From contig PBSY01000023.1 of assembly GCA_002726915.1 (NCBI GenBank), positions 1 to 45,319 of the forward strand: 45,319 nt of DNA. The letters are read 5' to 3'. Below the pieces are notes generated by a model. That model did not search any database. It had not been told where the DNA came from and saw nothing but the letters and a program-made list of their open reading frames with translations. Below, piece after piece: positions 17,423 through 27,434 of the stretch (position 1 is the stretch's first letter; every line of letters begins with the position of its first letter). The DNA comes from Verrucomicrobiales bacterium. Its GTDB lineage: Bacteria > Verrucomicrobiota > Verrucomicrobiia > Verrucomicrobiales > DEV007. The translations under genes and the position numbers were made by a program.

Positions 17423-18853
17423 CTAAGCAATCACATCCTTCACCACGTGACCGTGCACATCCGTCAGGCGTACATCGAGTCCCTGGTATCGAAAGTTGAG
17501 CCGCTCGTGATCAATCCCGAGCAGATGCAGGATGGTTGCATTGAAGTCATGCATGTGGACTGGATTCTCCGCCGCGGCATAGCCGAGTTCATCGGTTTGA
17601 CCATACTCAAAGCCACCCTTAGTTCCCCCACCAGCCATCCAGACGGTGAAGGCTTCCTTATGATGGTCACGGCCGACCTTGACGGTGTCGCCGGATCCAT
17701 TGCTACCCTGCGCCATAGGAGTTCGTCCGAATTCAGCTGACCAGACCACAAGAGTTTCGTCGAGCAGATTGCGCTGCTTTAAATCCTTAATCAAGGCCGC
17801 GATAGGCTGATCTACATCTTTCGCCTTGGCCGGCAACCGATTCACAATATTGCCGTGGTGATCCCAACCTTGGTCAAAAAGTTGAACAAAACGGACCCCT
17901 CGCTCGGCAAGACGTCGGGCAAGGAGGCAGTTGTTAGCGAAACTGGTCTTACCCGGATCCGTGCCGTACATCTCGTGCATTTCCTTGGACTCGCTCGTGA
18001 TATCCATCAACTCGGGCACTGCTGTCTGCATGCGATAGGCCATTTCATACTGGCTGATCCGAGTCTGGATTTCTGGGTCGCCTATGTCAGCGAGTCTCAG
18101 ACCATTAAGATGCTTCACGGAATCAACTACCTTGCGTCGATCAGATGGGCTGATCCCTTTCGGATTGGATAAGAACAACACAGGGTCACCCTTGCTGCGA
18201 AATTCAATCCCCTGATTGATTGTCGGGAGAAAGCCACTTCCCCACGCGCTGTTGCCAGCCCCAAGCACCTGACCAGTGATCAACACGACAAACCCAGGAA
18301 GATCCTTGTTCTCACTGCCGAGACCATAATTTACCCACGAACCAATGCTGGGTCGACCGAACTGGCTAAAACCGGTTAGTGATTTCAGCTGCGCCGGGGC
18401 GTGATTGAACTGGTCCGTCTCGAGCGCCCGAATGAAACAGAGTTCATCTGCCACTCCCTGGAGATTTGGCATCAGGTTGGAAATCGAGATACCCGATTGA
18501 CCACAACGTTTGAATCCCCACTCCCCTTCCTGAGGCGTTCCGAACAGGGTCGGTTGCTCGCGAATGAAGGCAAGCTGCTTACCGACAAAGAACTCATCTG
18601 GACAAAGCTCACCGTGACGCTTCTGCAGCATTGGCTTATGATCGAAGAGGTCCAGATGGGACGGTGCCCCCACGAGGTGAATGTAGATAACCCGTTTTGC
18701 TTTCGGCGCGAAGTGCAGTCCTCCATTCTCGACTGCGGCGCCGAGATCTTCGGCGAGAAGCGAGCCTAGCGCGGCACCTCCCATACCCATCCCCACCTGC
18801 TGGAAGAGATGACGACGAGTCATGCTCTGCATATGATTTAACGAGGGATTCAT
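17423..18853 (-). CDS. DUF1501 protein, Tat-exported
   Basis: A 476-residue DUF1501 (PF07394) protein of the sulfatase/alkaline-phosphatase-like fold. I chose ATG 18853: it sits 4 bp after the stop of the upstream cytochrome gene and begins just before a twin-arginine signal ([16 protein letters not shown]). A longer frame to 18988 would lie inside that gene. Motifs: [70 protein letters not shown] and [18 protein letters not shown] near the C-terminus. The function is not established. It is invariably found with DUF1549/DUF1553 cytochromes in PVC bacteria, as here, suggesting a shared extracytoplasmic reaction. Confidence 0.9.
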   Translation of the reverse strand: MNPSLNHMQSMTRRHLFQQVGMGMGGAALGSLLAEDLGAAVENGGLHFAPKAKRVIYIHLVGAPSHLDLFDHKPMLQKRHGELCPDEFFVGKQLAFIREQPTLFGTPQEGEWGFKRCGQSGISISNLMPNLQGVADELCFIRALETDQFNHAPAQLKSLTGFSQFGRPSIGSWVNYGLGSENKDLPGFVVLITGQVLGAGNSAWGSGFLPTINQGIEFRSKGDPVLFLSNPKGISPSDRRKVVDSVKHLNGLRLADIGDPEIQTRISQYEMAYRMQTAVPELMDITSESKEMHEMYGTDPGKTSFANNCLLARRLAERGVRFVQLFDQGWDHHGNIVNRLPAKAKDVDQPIAALIKDLKQRNLLDETLVVWSAEFGRTPMAQGSNGSGDTVKVGRDHHKEAFTVWMAGGGTKGGFEYGQTDELGYAAAENPVHMHDFNATILHLLGIDHERLNFRYQGLDVRLTDVHGHVVKDVIA

Positions 18854-18857
18854 TCGC

Positions 18858-21800
18858 TTATCCTTTCGTGATGGTTTCGTCGAGGTTGAGAAGAATACTG
18901 GCCACATAGAACCAGGCAGCGAGTTCAGTTTTATCGAGAGCTTCGTTGGGTTGGTAATCGATCCCGTCGGTGCCGAGCAGGTTCTCAACCTCCTCCGGCG
19001 AAAGCGATTTGGCCCGTTCCCTGATGACCCCTTCCAAGAAACTCAACTCTTCCTTGTCTGCCGGTCGCGACAAGACCAGTTCGAAGGCGTGCTGGATGCG
19101 CTCCTCTTTGGAGGCTTCGGGTGTTTCAGACAGTAGTCGGTTTGCGAGGGCGAGAGAAAGCTCCACGTAGACGGGATCGTTCATCAAGGTGAGCGCTTGC
19201 AAGGGGGTGTTGGTCCGCGGTCGGCTCACGACACAGGAGCCACGATCTGGCGCGTCAAAATTCACGAAACTCGGATAGGGCGCCGCGCGACGCCAGATCA
19301 CGTAAACACCGCGGCGATAACGATCCTCATCAGTTTCATCGATCCACTTCGGCTCGTTCCGCCCTACCTGACGCCAGATACCAGTTGGCTGGTGCGGCAT
19401 GATGGGCTCCCCTTCCGCTTTAGTAGAGAGCATTCCGCTGACTGCCAGCGCATTGTCGCGTACCATTTCTGCGGTCATGCGGAAGCGGGGTCCGCGCGCC
19501 AGCCAGGAATTCTTTGGATCCGCTTCGTAAGTCTCAGGATTCACCTTGGAAGACTGGCGGTAAGTCGATGACATAACCATGACCTTAAGGACATGCTTCA
19601 TATCCCAACGAGAGTCGACGAATTCGACCGCGAGCCAATCGAGCAACTTGGGATGGGTCGGCGGTTGAGCCATTGTTCCAAAATCTTCCAAGGTGGCGAC
19701 GATGCCTTCACCGAACAACTCGGCCCACCAGCGATTCACCGTGACACGTGCCACTAACGGATTCTTTCCGTTCACCAACCACTTAGCCAGACCAAGGCGG
19801 TCTTTTGGAAGACTCTGGTCCATTGGAGGCAAAACCTCCGGCGTTGCAGCAACGACCTTCTCACCTTTATCTAGGTAGACTCCACGGTTCATGATGTGGG
19901 TATCGCGCGACTCTTCCATCTCAATCATCACCAAAGTGGAGGGAATCTTGAGGGCGTTGAGATCACGCTTCGCTTTACTCATTTCAGCGTCGAGTTTCTT
20001 CAACGCAGGATTAGACTCCACGAACAAATCATCAAGGGCCTTGATGTCCACTTTGGACAGTTTGTTACGATTCTTCTCGAGGATCTTCAGAAGGTCATCA
20101 CTCAACTCGTCAACCAATGGATCTCCATCCATGGCGGAGAGACGCACCCGACCAATCGTGCGACCTCGTCCATAGTTCTGGTCGAGTGAGAAACGAAGGG
20201 TGGCGCCTTCTTTCAACAAGAGCGGTTCCTTAAGACGGTAGACCGCCCAGTGAGGCTTACCGAATTGCTGTCCAATGGCCCAACCTGTCTTTCGATTGCC
20301 ATCGATCGACTTTTCAACTTCCCAGTTGGGTTGCGAATAGTCAGCTGTCACAGAATTCAGGACAACTTCCCTGCCTTTATTCTGACCTTTCTCATGAACC
20401 ATCACGTTCAGCTCACTGAGAATAAAATTGGGACGCTCGTCATCTCCGCGGCCCGGACCTGTGCCAGGCAGTTCATCGTGCGTCAAGGCCTCGACCCTTA
20501 TCGCGGAGACCTGCTTCAGTTTCGGTTTGGTATCGATGGTGTAAACCACCGTTCCTGGAACGTTCCCGGTTAGGAGAATGGACTTGTCTTCGAGCAGCCG
20601 AAAGTCTTCCCCTCCGTCAGTCCGAAACCTGTCCACCGTGAGCGCGGTCCATTCGGGGCGGTTTTTGAGGGATGTCCTCAGATCCATCTCCCACTGCTCA
20701 CGCCCTTCAGAACCGGTCATCATCTGCTTGCGCTTGCTCGCCAGTTGCTGGATATGGGCCGTTATCCTCTTTCGCTTAGCAGCCTGCTCCGCCGGAATCG
20801 GCAGATCCATCTTTGGCCCCACAAAGTCGAATGACACGCCCTTACCTCCATTGTCAACCTCCAGCGGCGTGTTGTTGAAGAAGGCAAAGAGTCCATAGTA
20901 GTCCTTCGTCGTGAAAGGGTCATATTTATGGTCATGACACTGTACACAGCCCATCGTGGTGCCGAGCCAAACTGTCGCGGTCGTGTTCACTCGATCGACT
21001 ACCTGATTGGTTCGATTCTCCTCCGGGTGAACCCCAGCTTCCACATTGCAAGTCACAGTACGGTGGAAACCAGTTGCGATCTTCTGGTCAATCGTCGCGT
21101 TGGGAAGAAGGTCCCCGGCAAGTTGCTCGATGGTGAACTGGTCGAAGGGCATGCCGCTATTCAACGCATTGATGACCCAGTCGCGATACGCCCAACTGTC
21201 ACGAAGTTGATCCGCCTGAAAACCATTGGAGTCGGCGTAGCGAGCGAGGTCGAGCCAAGACCTTGCCCAGTGCTCACCAAACCGCAGTGACTTTAAGAGA
21301 CGGTCGACCACGGTTTCGTAGGCGTCGTCAGAAGCGTCATTTACGTAGGCTTCCACTTCCTCTGGAGTGGGCGGCAATCCGGTCAGGTCAAAACTTAGAC
21401 GTCTGATCAAAGTACGACGGTCAGCCTCCTCCGAGGGTTTTAAACCGTGCTCATCGAGCCGGTTTAAAATGAACTGATCGACTTCATTACTGATCCAAGA
21501 TTCATCTGACACCCCTACCTCAGTCACCTGGGTTGGAGGAACCAGAGACCAGTGATCCTCGTATTCGGCGCCTTCATCAATCCATCGACGAATGATCTCT
21601 TTCTCCTCATCCGTCATCTCACGCTTCGACTCTGGCGGCGGCATGAGGTCGTTATCATCATCGGTCATGATGCGGTAGTAGACCTCACTGTCAGCCGCAT
21701 TGCCGGGATCGATCGCAAAGTAGCCGCCAAATTCACGTTTCGCGTCCTCCTCAACATCAAGGCGCAAATCGGCTTCTCTCGTTTCCTTGTCAGGGCCGTG

Positions 21801-21944
21801 GCAGTGGAAGCATCTGTCCGCCAAGATCGGTCTCACATCGCGGTTGAACTCGATTTTCTTTTCAGCGGAAACGCTGAAGGGAAAGCCCAATAAAAATAAT
21901 GCAGCAGCCGACTGCTTAAGGGGGAAATGAGGGGAAGGTGCCAT
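18858..21944 (-). CDS. Planctomycete-type cytochrome, DUF1549/DUF1553 protein
   Basis: A 1028-residue exported protein (signal peptide to about VSA; ATG 21944 preferred to GTG 21950). Domain order: PSCyt1 heme domain with C45-F-H-C48-H; DUF1549 (PSCyt2), about residues 155-360, with a second heme-type motif [12 protein letters not shown]; a central region of about 330 residues resembling a carbohydrate-binding/discoidin-like insertion; and DUF1553 (PSD1), about residues 715-980, with [10 protein letters not shown] and [14 protein letters not shown]. It is probably a periplasmic electron-transfer or oxidoreductase partner of the DUF1501 protein encoded 4 bp downstream, with which it forms an operon. 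The substrate is unknown. Confidence 0.9.
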   Translation of the reverse strand: MAPSPHFPLKQSAAALFLLGFPFSVSAEKKIEFNRDVRPILADRCFHCHGPDKETREADLRLDVEEDAKREFGGYFAIDPGNAADSEVYYRIMTDDDNDLMPPPESKREMTDEEKEIIRRWIDEGAEYEDHWSLVPPTQVTEVGVSDESWISNEVDQFILNRLDEHGLKPSEEADRRTLIRRLSFDLTGLPPTPEEVEAYVNDASDDAYETVVDRLLKSLRFGEHWARSWLDLARYADSNGFQADQLRDSWAYRDWVINALNSGMPFDQFTIEQLAGDLLPNATIDQKIATGFHRTVTCNVEAGVHPEENRTNQVVDRVNTTATVWLGTTMGCVQCHDHKYDPFTTKDYYGLFAFFNNTPLEVDNGGKGVSFDFVGPKMDLPIPAEQAAKRKRITAHIQQLASKRKQMMTGSEGREQWEMDLRTSLKNRPEWTALTVDRFRTDGGEDFRLLEDKSILLTGNVPGTVVYTIDTKPKLKQVSAIRVEALTHDELPGTGPGRGDDERPNFILSELNVMVHEKGQNKGREVVLNSVTADYSQPNWEVEKSIDGNRKTGWAIGQQFGKPHWAVYRLKEPLLLKEGATLRFSLDQNYGRGRTIGRVRLSAMDGDPLVDELSDDLLKILEKNRNKLSKVDIKALDDLFVESNPALKKLDAEMSKAKRDLNALKIPSTLVMIEMEESRDTHIMNRGVYLDKGEKVVAATPEVLPPMDQSLPKDRLGLAKWLVNGKNPLVARVTVNRWWAELFGEGIVATLEDFGTMAQPPTHPKLLDWLAVEFVDSRWDMKHVLKVMVMSSTYRQSSKVNPETYEADPKNSWLARGPRFRMTAEMVRDNALAVSGMLSTKAEGEPIMPHQPTGIWRQVGRNEPKWIDETDEDRYRRGVYVIWRRAAPYPSFVNFDAPDRGSCVVSRPRTNTPLQALTLMNDPVYVELSLALANRLLSETPEASKEERIQHAFELVLSRPADKEELSFLEGVIRERAKSLSPEEVENLLGTDGIDYQPNEALDKTELAAWFYVASILLNLDETITKG

Positions 21945-21950
21945 TCTCAC

Positions 21951-22279
21951 TGGGGTGGCTCAGCCTACGTATTGTAAACATCGTTGATAGAAACGACCGA
22001 TGGCAGAATCAGCGTTTCCTTGAGATATATCTTCGCATAACTCATAACGTATTCTCATATCGGAAACAGTGTTATCCACTACGCCTTCACGTAGCGAAGG
22101 ATCCAAATTTATAATTCCCCTAGCGATAGGTCTCCGTGGTTCTGAAGCAACCGCTCAACAAACAAAGAATCGGGTGGATCACCGAATTTCGTTTATATGA
22201 AGCTCGTTGAGGCCAAAATCTGATCACAGCAACAGGAGAATTAGGATGTATCTCAGACAAAGTTCAAACCTGACAAGCA
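21951..22279. other. Intergenic upstream of cytochrome operon
   Basis: A 385-bp gap (including the terminator) between two minus-strand modules. It should contain the promoter of the 21944-17423 operon, but no convincing -35/-10 pair stands out. No gene was seen on either strand. Confidence 0.4.
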
Positions 22280-22306
22280 AAAGGCCCGCTCCGTGAGCAG
22301 GCCTTT
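22280..22306 (-). terminator. Intrinsic terminator of the 25747-22336 operon
   Basis: A 7-bp stem AAAGGCC/GGCCTTT encloses a second 4-bp stem GCTC/GAGC with a CGT loop. In the minus direction it is followed by TTTTGCTT. It lies 29 bp past the DUF1501 stop at 22336. Confidence 0.8.
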
Positions 22307-22335
22307 GCCGAAAAGTTAACGCTGTAAGCGCATCA

Positions 22336-23625
22336 TCACGCGTAGAGCGAGGTCACTGGCTTACCGTGATTACCGAAGACAAAGGGTCTTCCAGAAGGTG
22401 AATAAATCTCGTAGCCAAGGTCCACACCAAGACCGTAACCGATCGTCGCGTGGAAGTCTTCTACGCTGACCTTATTTTCACCGACACGGCGACCGTCGGC
22501 ATCCGACTTACCGTATTTCTGGCCACCAGCGATTCCACCACCAGCAAACATGGTGGAGAACACGGCGGGTTGGTGATCACGACCAGCGCGCTCATTGATG
22601 CGGCTGGTACGACCAAAGTCGGTTCCGGTCACGACGAGGGTTGACTCAAGCAGCCCTCGCTGATCGAGATCGCTGATGAGAGCAGAGACAGCTTGGTCAA
22701 ACGGGGGGAGTCGAGACGCGAGGCTATCTTGGATACCACTGTGCATATCCCAGCCGCCATTGTGAACTTCGATCACACGAACGCCTTTCTCAACGAGGCG
22801 TCGCGCAAGGAGGCAGCCCTGTCCGAGGTTGTTCATTCCATACTTCTGGCGATCCTTCTCACCGGAAAGATCAAATACCTTCAATTCTTCACTACTAAGC
22901 AAGCGTGACGCCTGGTCGTAGAACTCGATGTAGCCTTTCGGGCTGGAATAGTGCTGATACTTGTCGACAAAGTTTTGGCCAATATCGAGGGACATCTCCA
23001 TGCGCTGATTAAAGCGCTCCTGAGAAGTCATAATGGTCGAGTTGGCAATACCAGCCGTCGGATTAGCCACCGGAAGCGGACTCAGAGCCGGCTCGAGATA
23101 TCCCGAATTAGAGGTTCCGCGGTTCACAATAACACTGTCTGGGAGCAAATCGCCACGCTTGCCAAAAAACTTTTCACAAAACGGACCAATGTGGGGGTGC
23201 ACGATGGTGGCACGCTGGTTGTAACCAGTCATCATCTGATAACGAGCCTGAGCGTGAGCCCCGTTTTGGCTACTCATGCTGTTAATGACAGCAATTTTGT
23301 CGGCGTGCTCAGCGAGTCCCTTGAGGTGACTGCCGTAACGAATCCCGGGAACTTTGGTAGATACCGTCTCCGTATCCCCCATCACCTTCTTATTGTTTTC
23401 CTTGGGGTCAAAGGTGTCGAGGTGGGTCATGCCACCTGAATTGAAGATGTAGATCAAGCTCATGGCTTTACCACCACCAGCAGCTTCTTCAGCAAATGCT
23501 TTCTGCTGATCGAGAGCCGCGCCAAAAGTCGTTGCAACGCTGACACCGAGTGCGCTTTTGGCCGCTCCTTCCATAAAATGGCGCCGACTTTTATCCGAAT
23601 TTCCTGCGAATGCTTTTAAGTTCAT
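22336..23625 (-). CDS. DUF1501 protein, Tat-exported
   Basis: A 429-residue DUF1501 protein with a twin-arginine signal (KSRRHFMEG followed by a hydrophobic stretch). Family segments: MSLIYIFNSGGMTHLDTFDPKE, HAQARYQMMTGY, GQGCLLARRLVEKGVRVIEVHNGGWD, VVTGTDFGRTSR and GRDHQPAVFSTMFAGGG. It lies 46 bp downstream of a DUF1549/DUF1553 protein on the same strand and ends before a good terminator, so the two form an operon. The function is unknown. Confidence 0.9.
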   Translation of the reverse strand: MNLKAFAGNSDKSRRHFMEGAAKSALGVSVATTFGAALDQQKAFAEEAAGGGKAMSLIYIFNSGGMTHLDTFDPKENNKKVMGDTETVSTKVPGIRYGSHLKGLAEHADKIAVINSMSSQNGAHAQARYQMMTGYNQRATIVHPHIGPFCEKFFGKRGDLLPDSVIVNRGTSNSGYLEPALSPLPVANPTAGIANSTIMTSQERFNQRMEMSLDIGQNFVDKYQHYSSPKGYIEFYDQASRLLSSEELKVFDLSGEKDRQKYGMNNLGQGCLLARRLVEKGVRVIEVHNGGWDMHSGIQDSLASRLPPFDQAVSALISDLDQRGLLESTLVVTGTDFGRTSRINERAGRDHQPAVFSTMFAGGGIAGGQKYGKSDADGRRVGENKVSVEDFHATIGYGLGVDLGYEIYSPSGRPFVFGNHGKPVTSLYA

Positions 23626-23671
23626 AAGATAAAATAGTTAAACGTTGGAATTATTTTAGTTAGTTGCCGGT

Positions 23672-25747
23672 CTACTGAATGAAAAGAAATTCAGGAGTGT
23701 TGAGTAGGGCCCAGGCTAAATCTCTGATGCCGTCTTCACCATAAGTCTCCATGATATCGACTCCCTTCTTAAGCTCCTCTTCTGTCGGATAGCGGGAGAC
23801 CATAGTAAAGAAGACACCGCGAACCATGTCATCAGGTCCATCAAATTTTCTGAGGTCTTCAACTACCTGAGAGCTACTTCCCGTGAGGCGGGTCGTAACT
23901 GAGCCGTTCATCAGGGCCAGCACCTGGGGCACCGTTCCGTCGAAGTTGCTATTGTCCGTTACCATGCGATCGGACTGACCGAAAGCACTGAGCATCGAGG
24001 CTGCTGAAGCAGGCTGAGTCATATTTGAAGATCGGATCATCGGTATACCGTCAACCACTGGGATCTTGGGATCCGCTGCCTTGAGGCTGGCCGTCTCGAC
24101 GAGAACTTTCTGCGCCTTATTCCTCGTCTTTTTATAAGCCTCATACTTGGCGAACACTTCCTCCATCGAATCCTCCCTAAAATCGACACGAAGGACTTCG
24201 CGCATGAAGGATCCATCACCACCTTTGACCTCATCGATCTTGGAGCCGTAAGCGAGAGTCAGGAGCGAATCCCACGCCTGTTCAGCCCGCATGCGGCGCA
24301 GTACTGGGCCTTGAAAAAGATAAAATCTACCTTCATCAACATCTCGGTCGTAAGTGGAAATCCCCTGATAAGCCTGAGTGTTATAAAGAATTCGCATGAA
24401 CTCGCGGAGGTCGAATCCGGTGCGAGCCATCTCCTGACCGAGGAACTCAAGAACTTCTGGCTGCCCTGTGTGGGCACGCCATTCCATGGGAAAGTCAATA
24501 ACTGGCTCAACGAGGGCACGGCCAAAGGCACGCTCCCACATACGGTTGGCGATGTTAACAGCAAAACGCTCATTGGCAGGATCGATCATCCAATCAGCGA
24601 GCGCCTCCCGGCGACTCTTGCCGCCAGCTTTTGCATTGTCTCCATAAAGGGTAAGGGGAGAAACAACCTGACCTCCGAGTTCCTCGATTTGGCCAGGGAT
24701 AGCGATATCAATCTTTTTATTGTCAACTATGTTCAAGCCGAGCGCAGTCTTATACCAGCCAAACTGTCGTCGTTCGTTGCGGTCTTGAAGGTCAATCCCG
24801 CCCTGCTTGACAGCATAGTTCTCAAACTTTTTCAACCAGTCCTGAGGCGCGCCCGGTAGACCAACCCTTACGTTTCTGCCCTCAGCGCCCTTGTAGCTGC
24901 CCATGGATCGTTGGGTCTGACCGAAGAAAGCAGCCATCTGGTAAAAGTCTTCCATTGTCCACTCGGTGAAGGGGTGATCATGGCACTGGGCACAGCTGAT
25001 ATCGATGCCCATCATGACCTGACCGAAGTTTGAGAAAGCGTCGAACTCCATTCCCTCGTCGCGCTGGAGAAAACCAATCGCCGGGTTGTGGCCCAGATTC
25101 CCCTTGGCCGTGATCATCTTGCGAACAATGTCATCGTAACCTACGTTGGCTGTAAGCGAGTCTCGCCACCACTGGCTGTAAGGAGAATAGTCCAGCTCGC
25201 GAGCCACACCGCTGTCCTTAAGTCGATACATGTCGGCAAAGTAGTTAAAGAGGTGGCTGGCACGTCCAGGGCTAGCGAGCAGTTCATCAATCAAAATGGC
25301 GCGCTTGTCTTCGCGGGCACTGTCGGCAAATGTCTGGAATTCCTCGCGAGTCGGAATCCGGCCAAGAATGTCGAGATAGATGCGTCGAACGAAAAGATCA
25401 TCAGGGAGACGCTCGTTAAAAGATCGAATGTCGGTGCTTTTTGCGAGGTTACGGGCGAGCAGCAGGTCAACTTTTTTGGCGGAAGCCATCGTCATGGCAT
25501 CATCACCAACTAAGGAAAACCGCTTGGCTGCCTCGAGGTCGTCAGCAATCAGGCGGGACACTGGAAACTTGACACTCTGGCCATTTCTCAGCTTCAGCTG
25601 AATCATTTCACCTTCAAGAGCTTCGAAGACAGCCTCAAGCTTTTTGCCATCAGTGCTGGTCCAAACGCGTGCATTTGAAGCGGTAGGAATCAACAATCCA
25701 ATGATGAGTAAGACGGCTCCCGAGAGGAGTAAAGATGGCTTTTTCAT
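23672..25747 (-). CDS. DUF1549/DUF1553 protein with N-terminal SHD1-like domain
   Basis: A 691-residue exported protein. ATG 25747 starts a signal peptide (MKKPSLLLSGAVLLIIGLL). After it comes an SHD1-like domain of about 55 residues (RVWTSTDGKKLEAVFEALEG, then QLKLRNGQSVKFPVSRL), where other members carry the PSCyt1 heme domain. DUF1549 follows, with RIYLDILGRIPTREEF and a heme-type CAQCHDHPFTEW. Then comes DUF1553, with ANRMWERAFGRALVEP and VPQVLALMNGSV. It is probably the partner of the downstream DUF1501 protein. Replacement of the first cytochrome domain by SHD1 is a known variant in PVC genomes. Confidence 0.87.
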   Translation of the reverse strand: MKKPSLLLSGAVLLIIGLLIPTASNARVWTSTDGKKLEAVFEALEGEMIQLKLRNGQSVKFPVSRLIADDLEAAKRFSLVGDDAMTMASAKKVDLLLARNLAKSTDIRSFNERLPDDLFVRRIYLDILGRIPTREEFQTFADSAREDKRAILIDELLASPGRASHLFNYFADMYRLKDSGVARELDYSPYSQWWRDSLTANVGYDDIVRKMITAKGNLGHNPAIGFLQRDEGMEFDAFSNFGQVMMGIDISCAQCHDHPFTEWTMEDFYQMAAFFGQTQRSMGSYKGAEGRNVRVGLPGAPQDWLKKFENYAVKQGGIDLQDRNERRQFGWYKTALGLNIVDNKKIDIAIPGQIEELGGQVVSPLTLYGDNAKAGGKSRREALADWMIDPANERFAVNIANRMWERAFGRALVEPVIDFPMEWRAHTGQPEVLEFLGQEMARTGFDLREFMRILYNTQAYQGISTYDRDVDEGRFYLFQGPVLRRMRAEQAWDSLLTLAYGSKIDEVKGGDGSFMREVLRVDFREDSMEEVFAKYEAYKKTRNKAQKVLVETASLKAADPKIPVVDGIPMIRSSNMTQPASAASMLSAFGQSDRMVTDNSNFDGTVPQVLALMNGSVTTRLTGSSSQVVEDLRKFDGPDDMVRGVFFTMVSRYPTEEELKKGVDIMETYGEDGIRDLAWALLNTPEFLFIQ

Positions 25748-25899
25748 GACGCTTTTTTGGCTCGATCGGCGGTGAGAGCTTTGCCCCACCAAAGTAAAGG
25801 TAACAAAAAGGTGCTGCTTACATCAAGAGAAGAACGCAGGGACCCGCCCTCGTTACAGAAAAGTCCGGTTTTTTTGAGGTTTTTTGGCTTTGTAAACCA
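25748..25899. other. Intergenic with likely minus-strand promoter
   Basis: Part of the 328-bp gap between the DUF1552 and DUF1549 operons. It holds A/T tracts (TTTTTTT and TTTTTT, 25869-25885) and must contain the promoter for the gene starting at 25747. No clear box pair is assigned. Short plus-strand frames here are not genes. Confidence 0.35.
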
Positions 25900-25900
25900 G

Positions 25901-25937
25901 AAAAAAACGCAAAATAGGCTCAATTTGGGACCTATTT
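25901..25937 (-). terminator. Candidate terminator of the DUF1592-DUF1552 operon
   Basis: In the minus direction the stem AAATAGG/CCTATTT with a 12-base loop is followed by TGCG and seven T residues. The stem is A/T-rich, so strength is doubtful. It lies 139 bp past the DUF1552 stop. Confidence 0.4.
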
Positions 25938-26075
25938 GGTCAAAAACACGTCACTCATCAGCCGTCGGGTCACCAACTGGTGGAGCTTCTAGCCTCCGCC
26001 ATCAAATCAGCACCGAGCAAGCCAATATCAGGGCACGTGCCTTCGCGGTTACACGATCAGGGCAGCGGGCCGAAT

Positions 26076-27401
26076 TTAGGCCATGATCTCTTCAAGCTCA
26101 CCTGTGCTGTCAGCAAAGGCATCCACTGGAACCTCAAGACGGTTCAGGATGGTGCGGTGCACATTCGCAAACGGCGTGTCTTCGTCGTAGCGGAGATACT
26201 GACCATGCTTGAAACCCATCTTATCACCACCGGCTAGGATGGTCGGATAATTTTTATTGTTATGCGTATTACTATTACTCGATCCATACATCACGATGGT
26301 GTGATCGAGCAGATTACCTTCCCCTTCTTCGGTGTCGCGGAGACGCTGCAGAAAGTAGCTTAGCTGCTTCGCCCGGAACTGATCCCACTTACCAAGCGCT
26401 GCAGCACCATTCGCTTTATTACCACCGTGAGCGAGTGAGTGACTTGACTTACCGAAGCCAAGCAATTGAGGAAACTTGCCTGCGATAGAGGTAGCACCAT
26501 TCATATTGTCTAATTGGTAGGTCGCGAAACGGGTCGAGTCCGTCTGGAAAGCAAGAAACATGAGATCATACATGGTCTTCATCAACTCCTCTGGAGTGGA
26601 GTCATCTGCATCGAGGTGAAGACCCGTCGCATTCACGCTTGGCTTGGGAATCTTTAGCCACTGCTCAGAACGCTCGACGCGCTCCTCGATCTGGCGAACT
26701 GAGGCTAGATATTCGTCAAATTTCTCCTGGTCTCGCTTTCCGAGCTTGCCGCGGACCGACTTGGAGTGATCGAGGACGAGGTCCAACATGCTGCGAGAAT
26801 TGCTGAACTCGGAGCGCTGCTCTTCTTTGGAACCTTTCTCTAACCCGAAAAGGCGGTTGTAGACTAGGCGCGGCTGGTTAATCGCCGGTATCGGCTGTCC
26901 GTCCCGTGCGTAGGAGAGCGTGCTTGAGCGAGTCACTTCTCCGACACCACCCGTGTTGGATAGCGTTATCGAACGAAAGCGAGTTTCGTGACCAAGATGC
27001 GCAGCCGCAATCTGGTCGAGCGAAACCGTATTTGTCAACTGTGCGCCCTTGAGCATCCCTCCTGTCAGCCAGATATCAGCGGTGTCGTGGCCACCGATGG
27101 TTCGACCATTCGGGTGAGACAGTCCTCCCACTACGGTCAGACTCTCGCGAAGTGGATCCAATGGCTTAAGACTCTCATTGAACTGATAATCCTTACCCTC
27201 CCCTTCCGGGAACCAACGCCATTTGGCATTCTCATCCTTGCTGCTCATGGAAACTCCGTAAGGGAAATACACAGCACAGAATCGTTTTGGTCTTGGAGCA
27301 ACGGAGGCATTAGCGCTCATGCACTCCAGGAATGGCAGTGAAAGTGTGACTCCGGTGCCACGGAGAAAGGTGCGACGGTCAAGATACCAGGGTTTGTTCA
27401 T
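26076..27401 (-). CDS. DUF1552 protein, Tat-exported
   Basis: A 441-residue DUF1552 (PF07586) protein, a distant relative of DUF1501. It has a twin-arginine signal, LDRRTFLRGTGVTLSLPFL, directly at the N-terminus. Conserved segments: RFCAVYFPYGVSM, WRWFPEGEGKDYQFNESLKPL, GGLSHP with GGHDTADIWLTGG, and VMYGSSNSNTHNNKNYPTILAGG near the end. It lies 33 bp downstream of the DUF1592-type cytochrome gene, its usual partner. The activity is uncharacterised, and the location is the periplasm. Confidence 0.92.
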   Translation of the reverse strand: MNKPWYLDRRTFLRGTGVTLSLPFLECMSANASVAPRPKRFCAVYFPYGVSMSSKDENAKWRWFPEGEGKDYQFNESLKPLDPLRESLTVVGGLSHPNGRTIGGHDTADIWLTGGMLKGAQLTNTVSLDQIAAAHLGHETRFRSITLSNTGGVGEVTRSSTLSYARDGQPIPAINQPRLVYNRLFGLEKGSKEEQRSEFSNSRSMLDLVLDHSKSVRGKLGKRDQEKFDEYLASVRQIEERVERSEQWLKIPKPSVNATGLHLDADDSTPEELMKTMYDLMFLAFQTDSTRFATYQLDNMNGATSIAGKFPQLLGFGKSSHSLAHGGNKANGAAALGKWDQFRAKQLSYFLQRLRDTEEGEGNLLDHTIVMYGSSNSNTHNNKNYPTILAGGDKMGFKHGQYLRYDEDTPFANVHRTILNRLEVPVDAFADSTGELEEIMA

Positions 27402-27434
27402 AGGCCGGCTGGGGCAGCAGTTAAAGAAAGGTTA

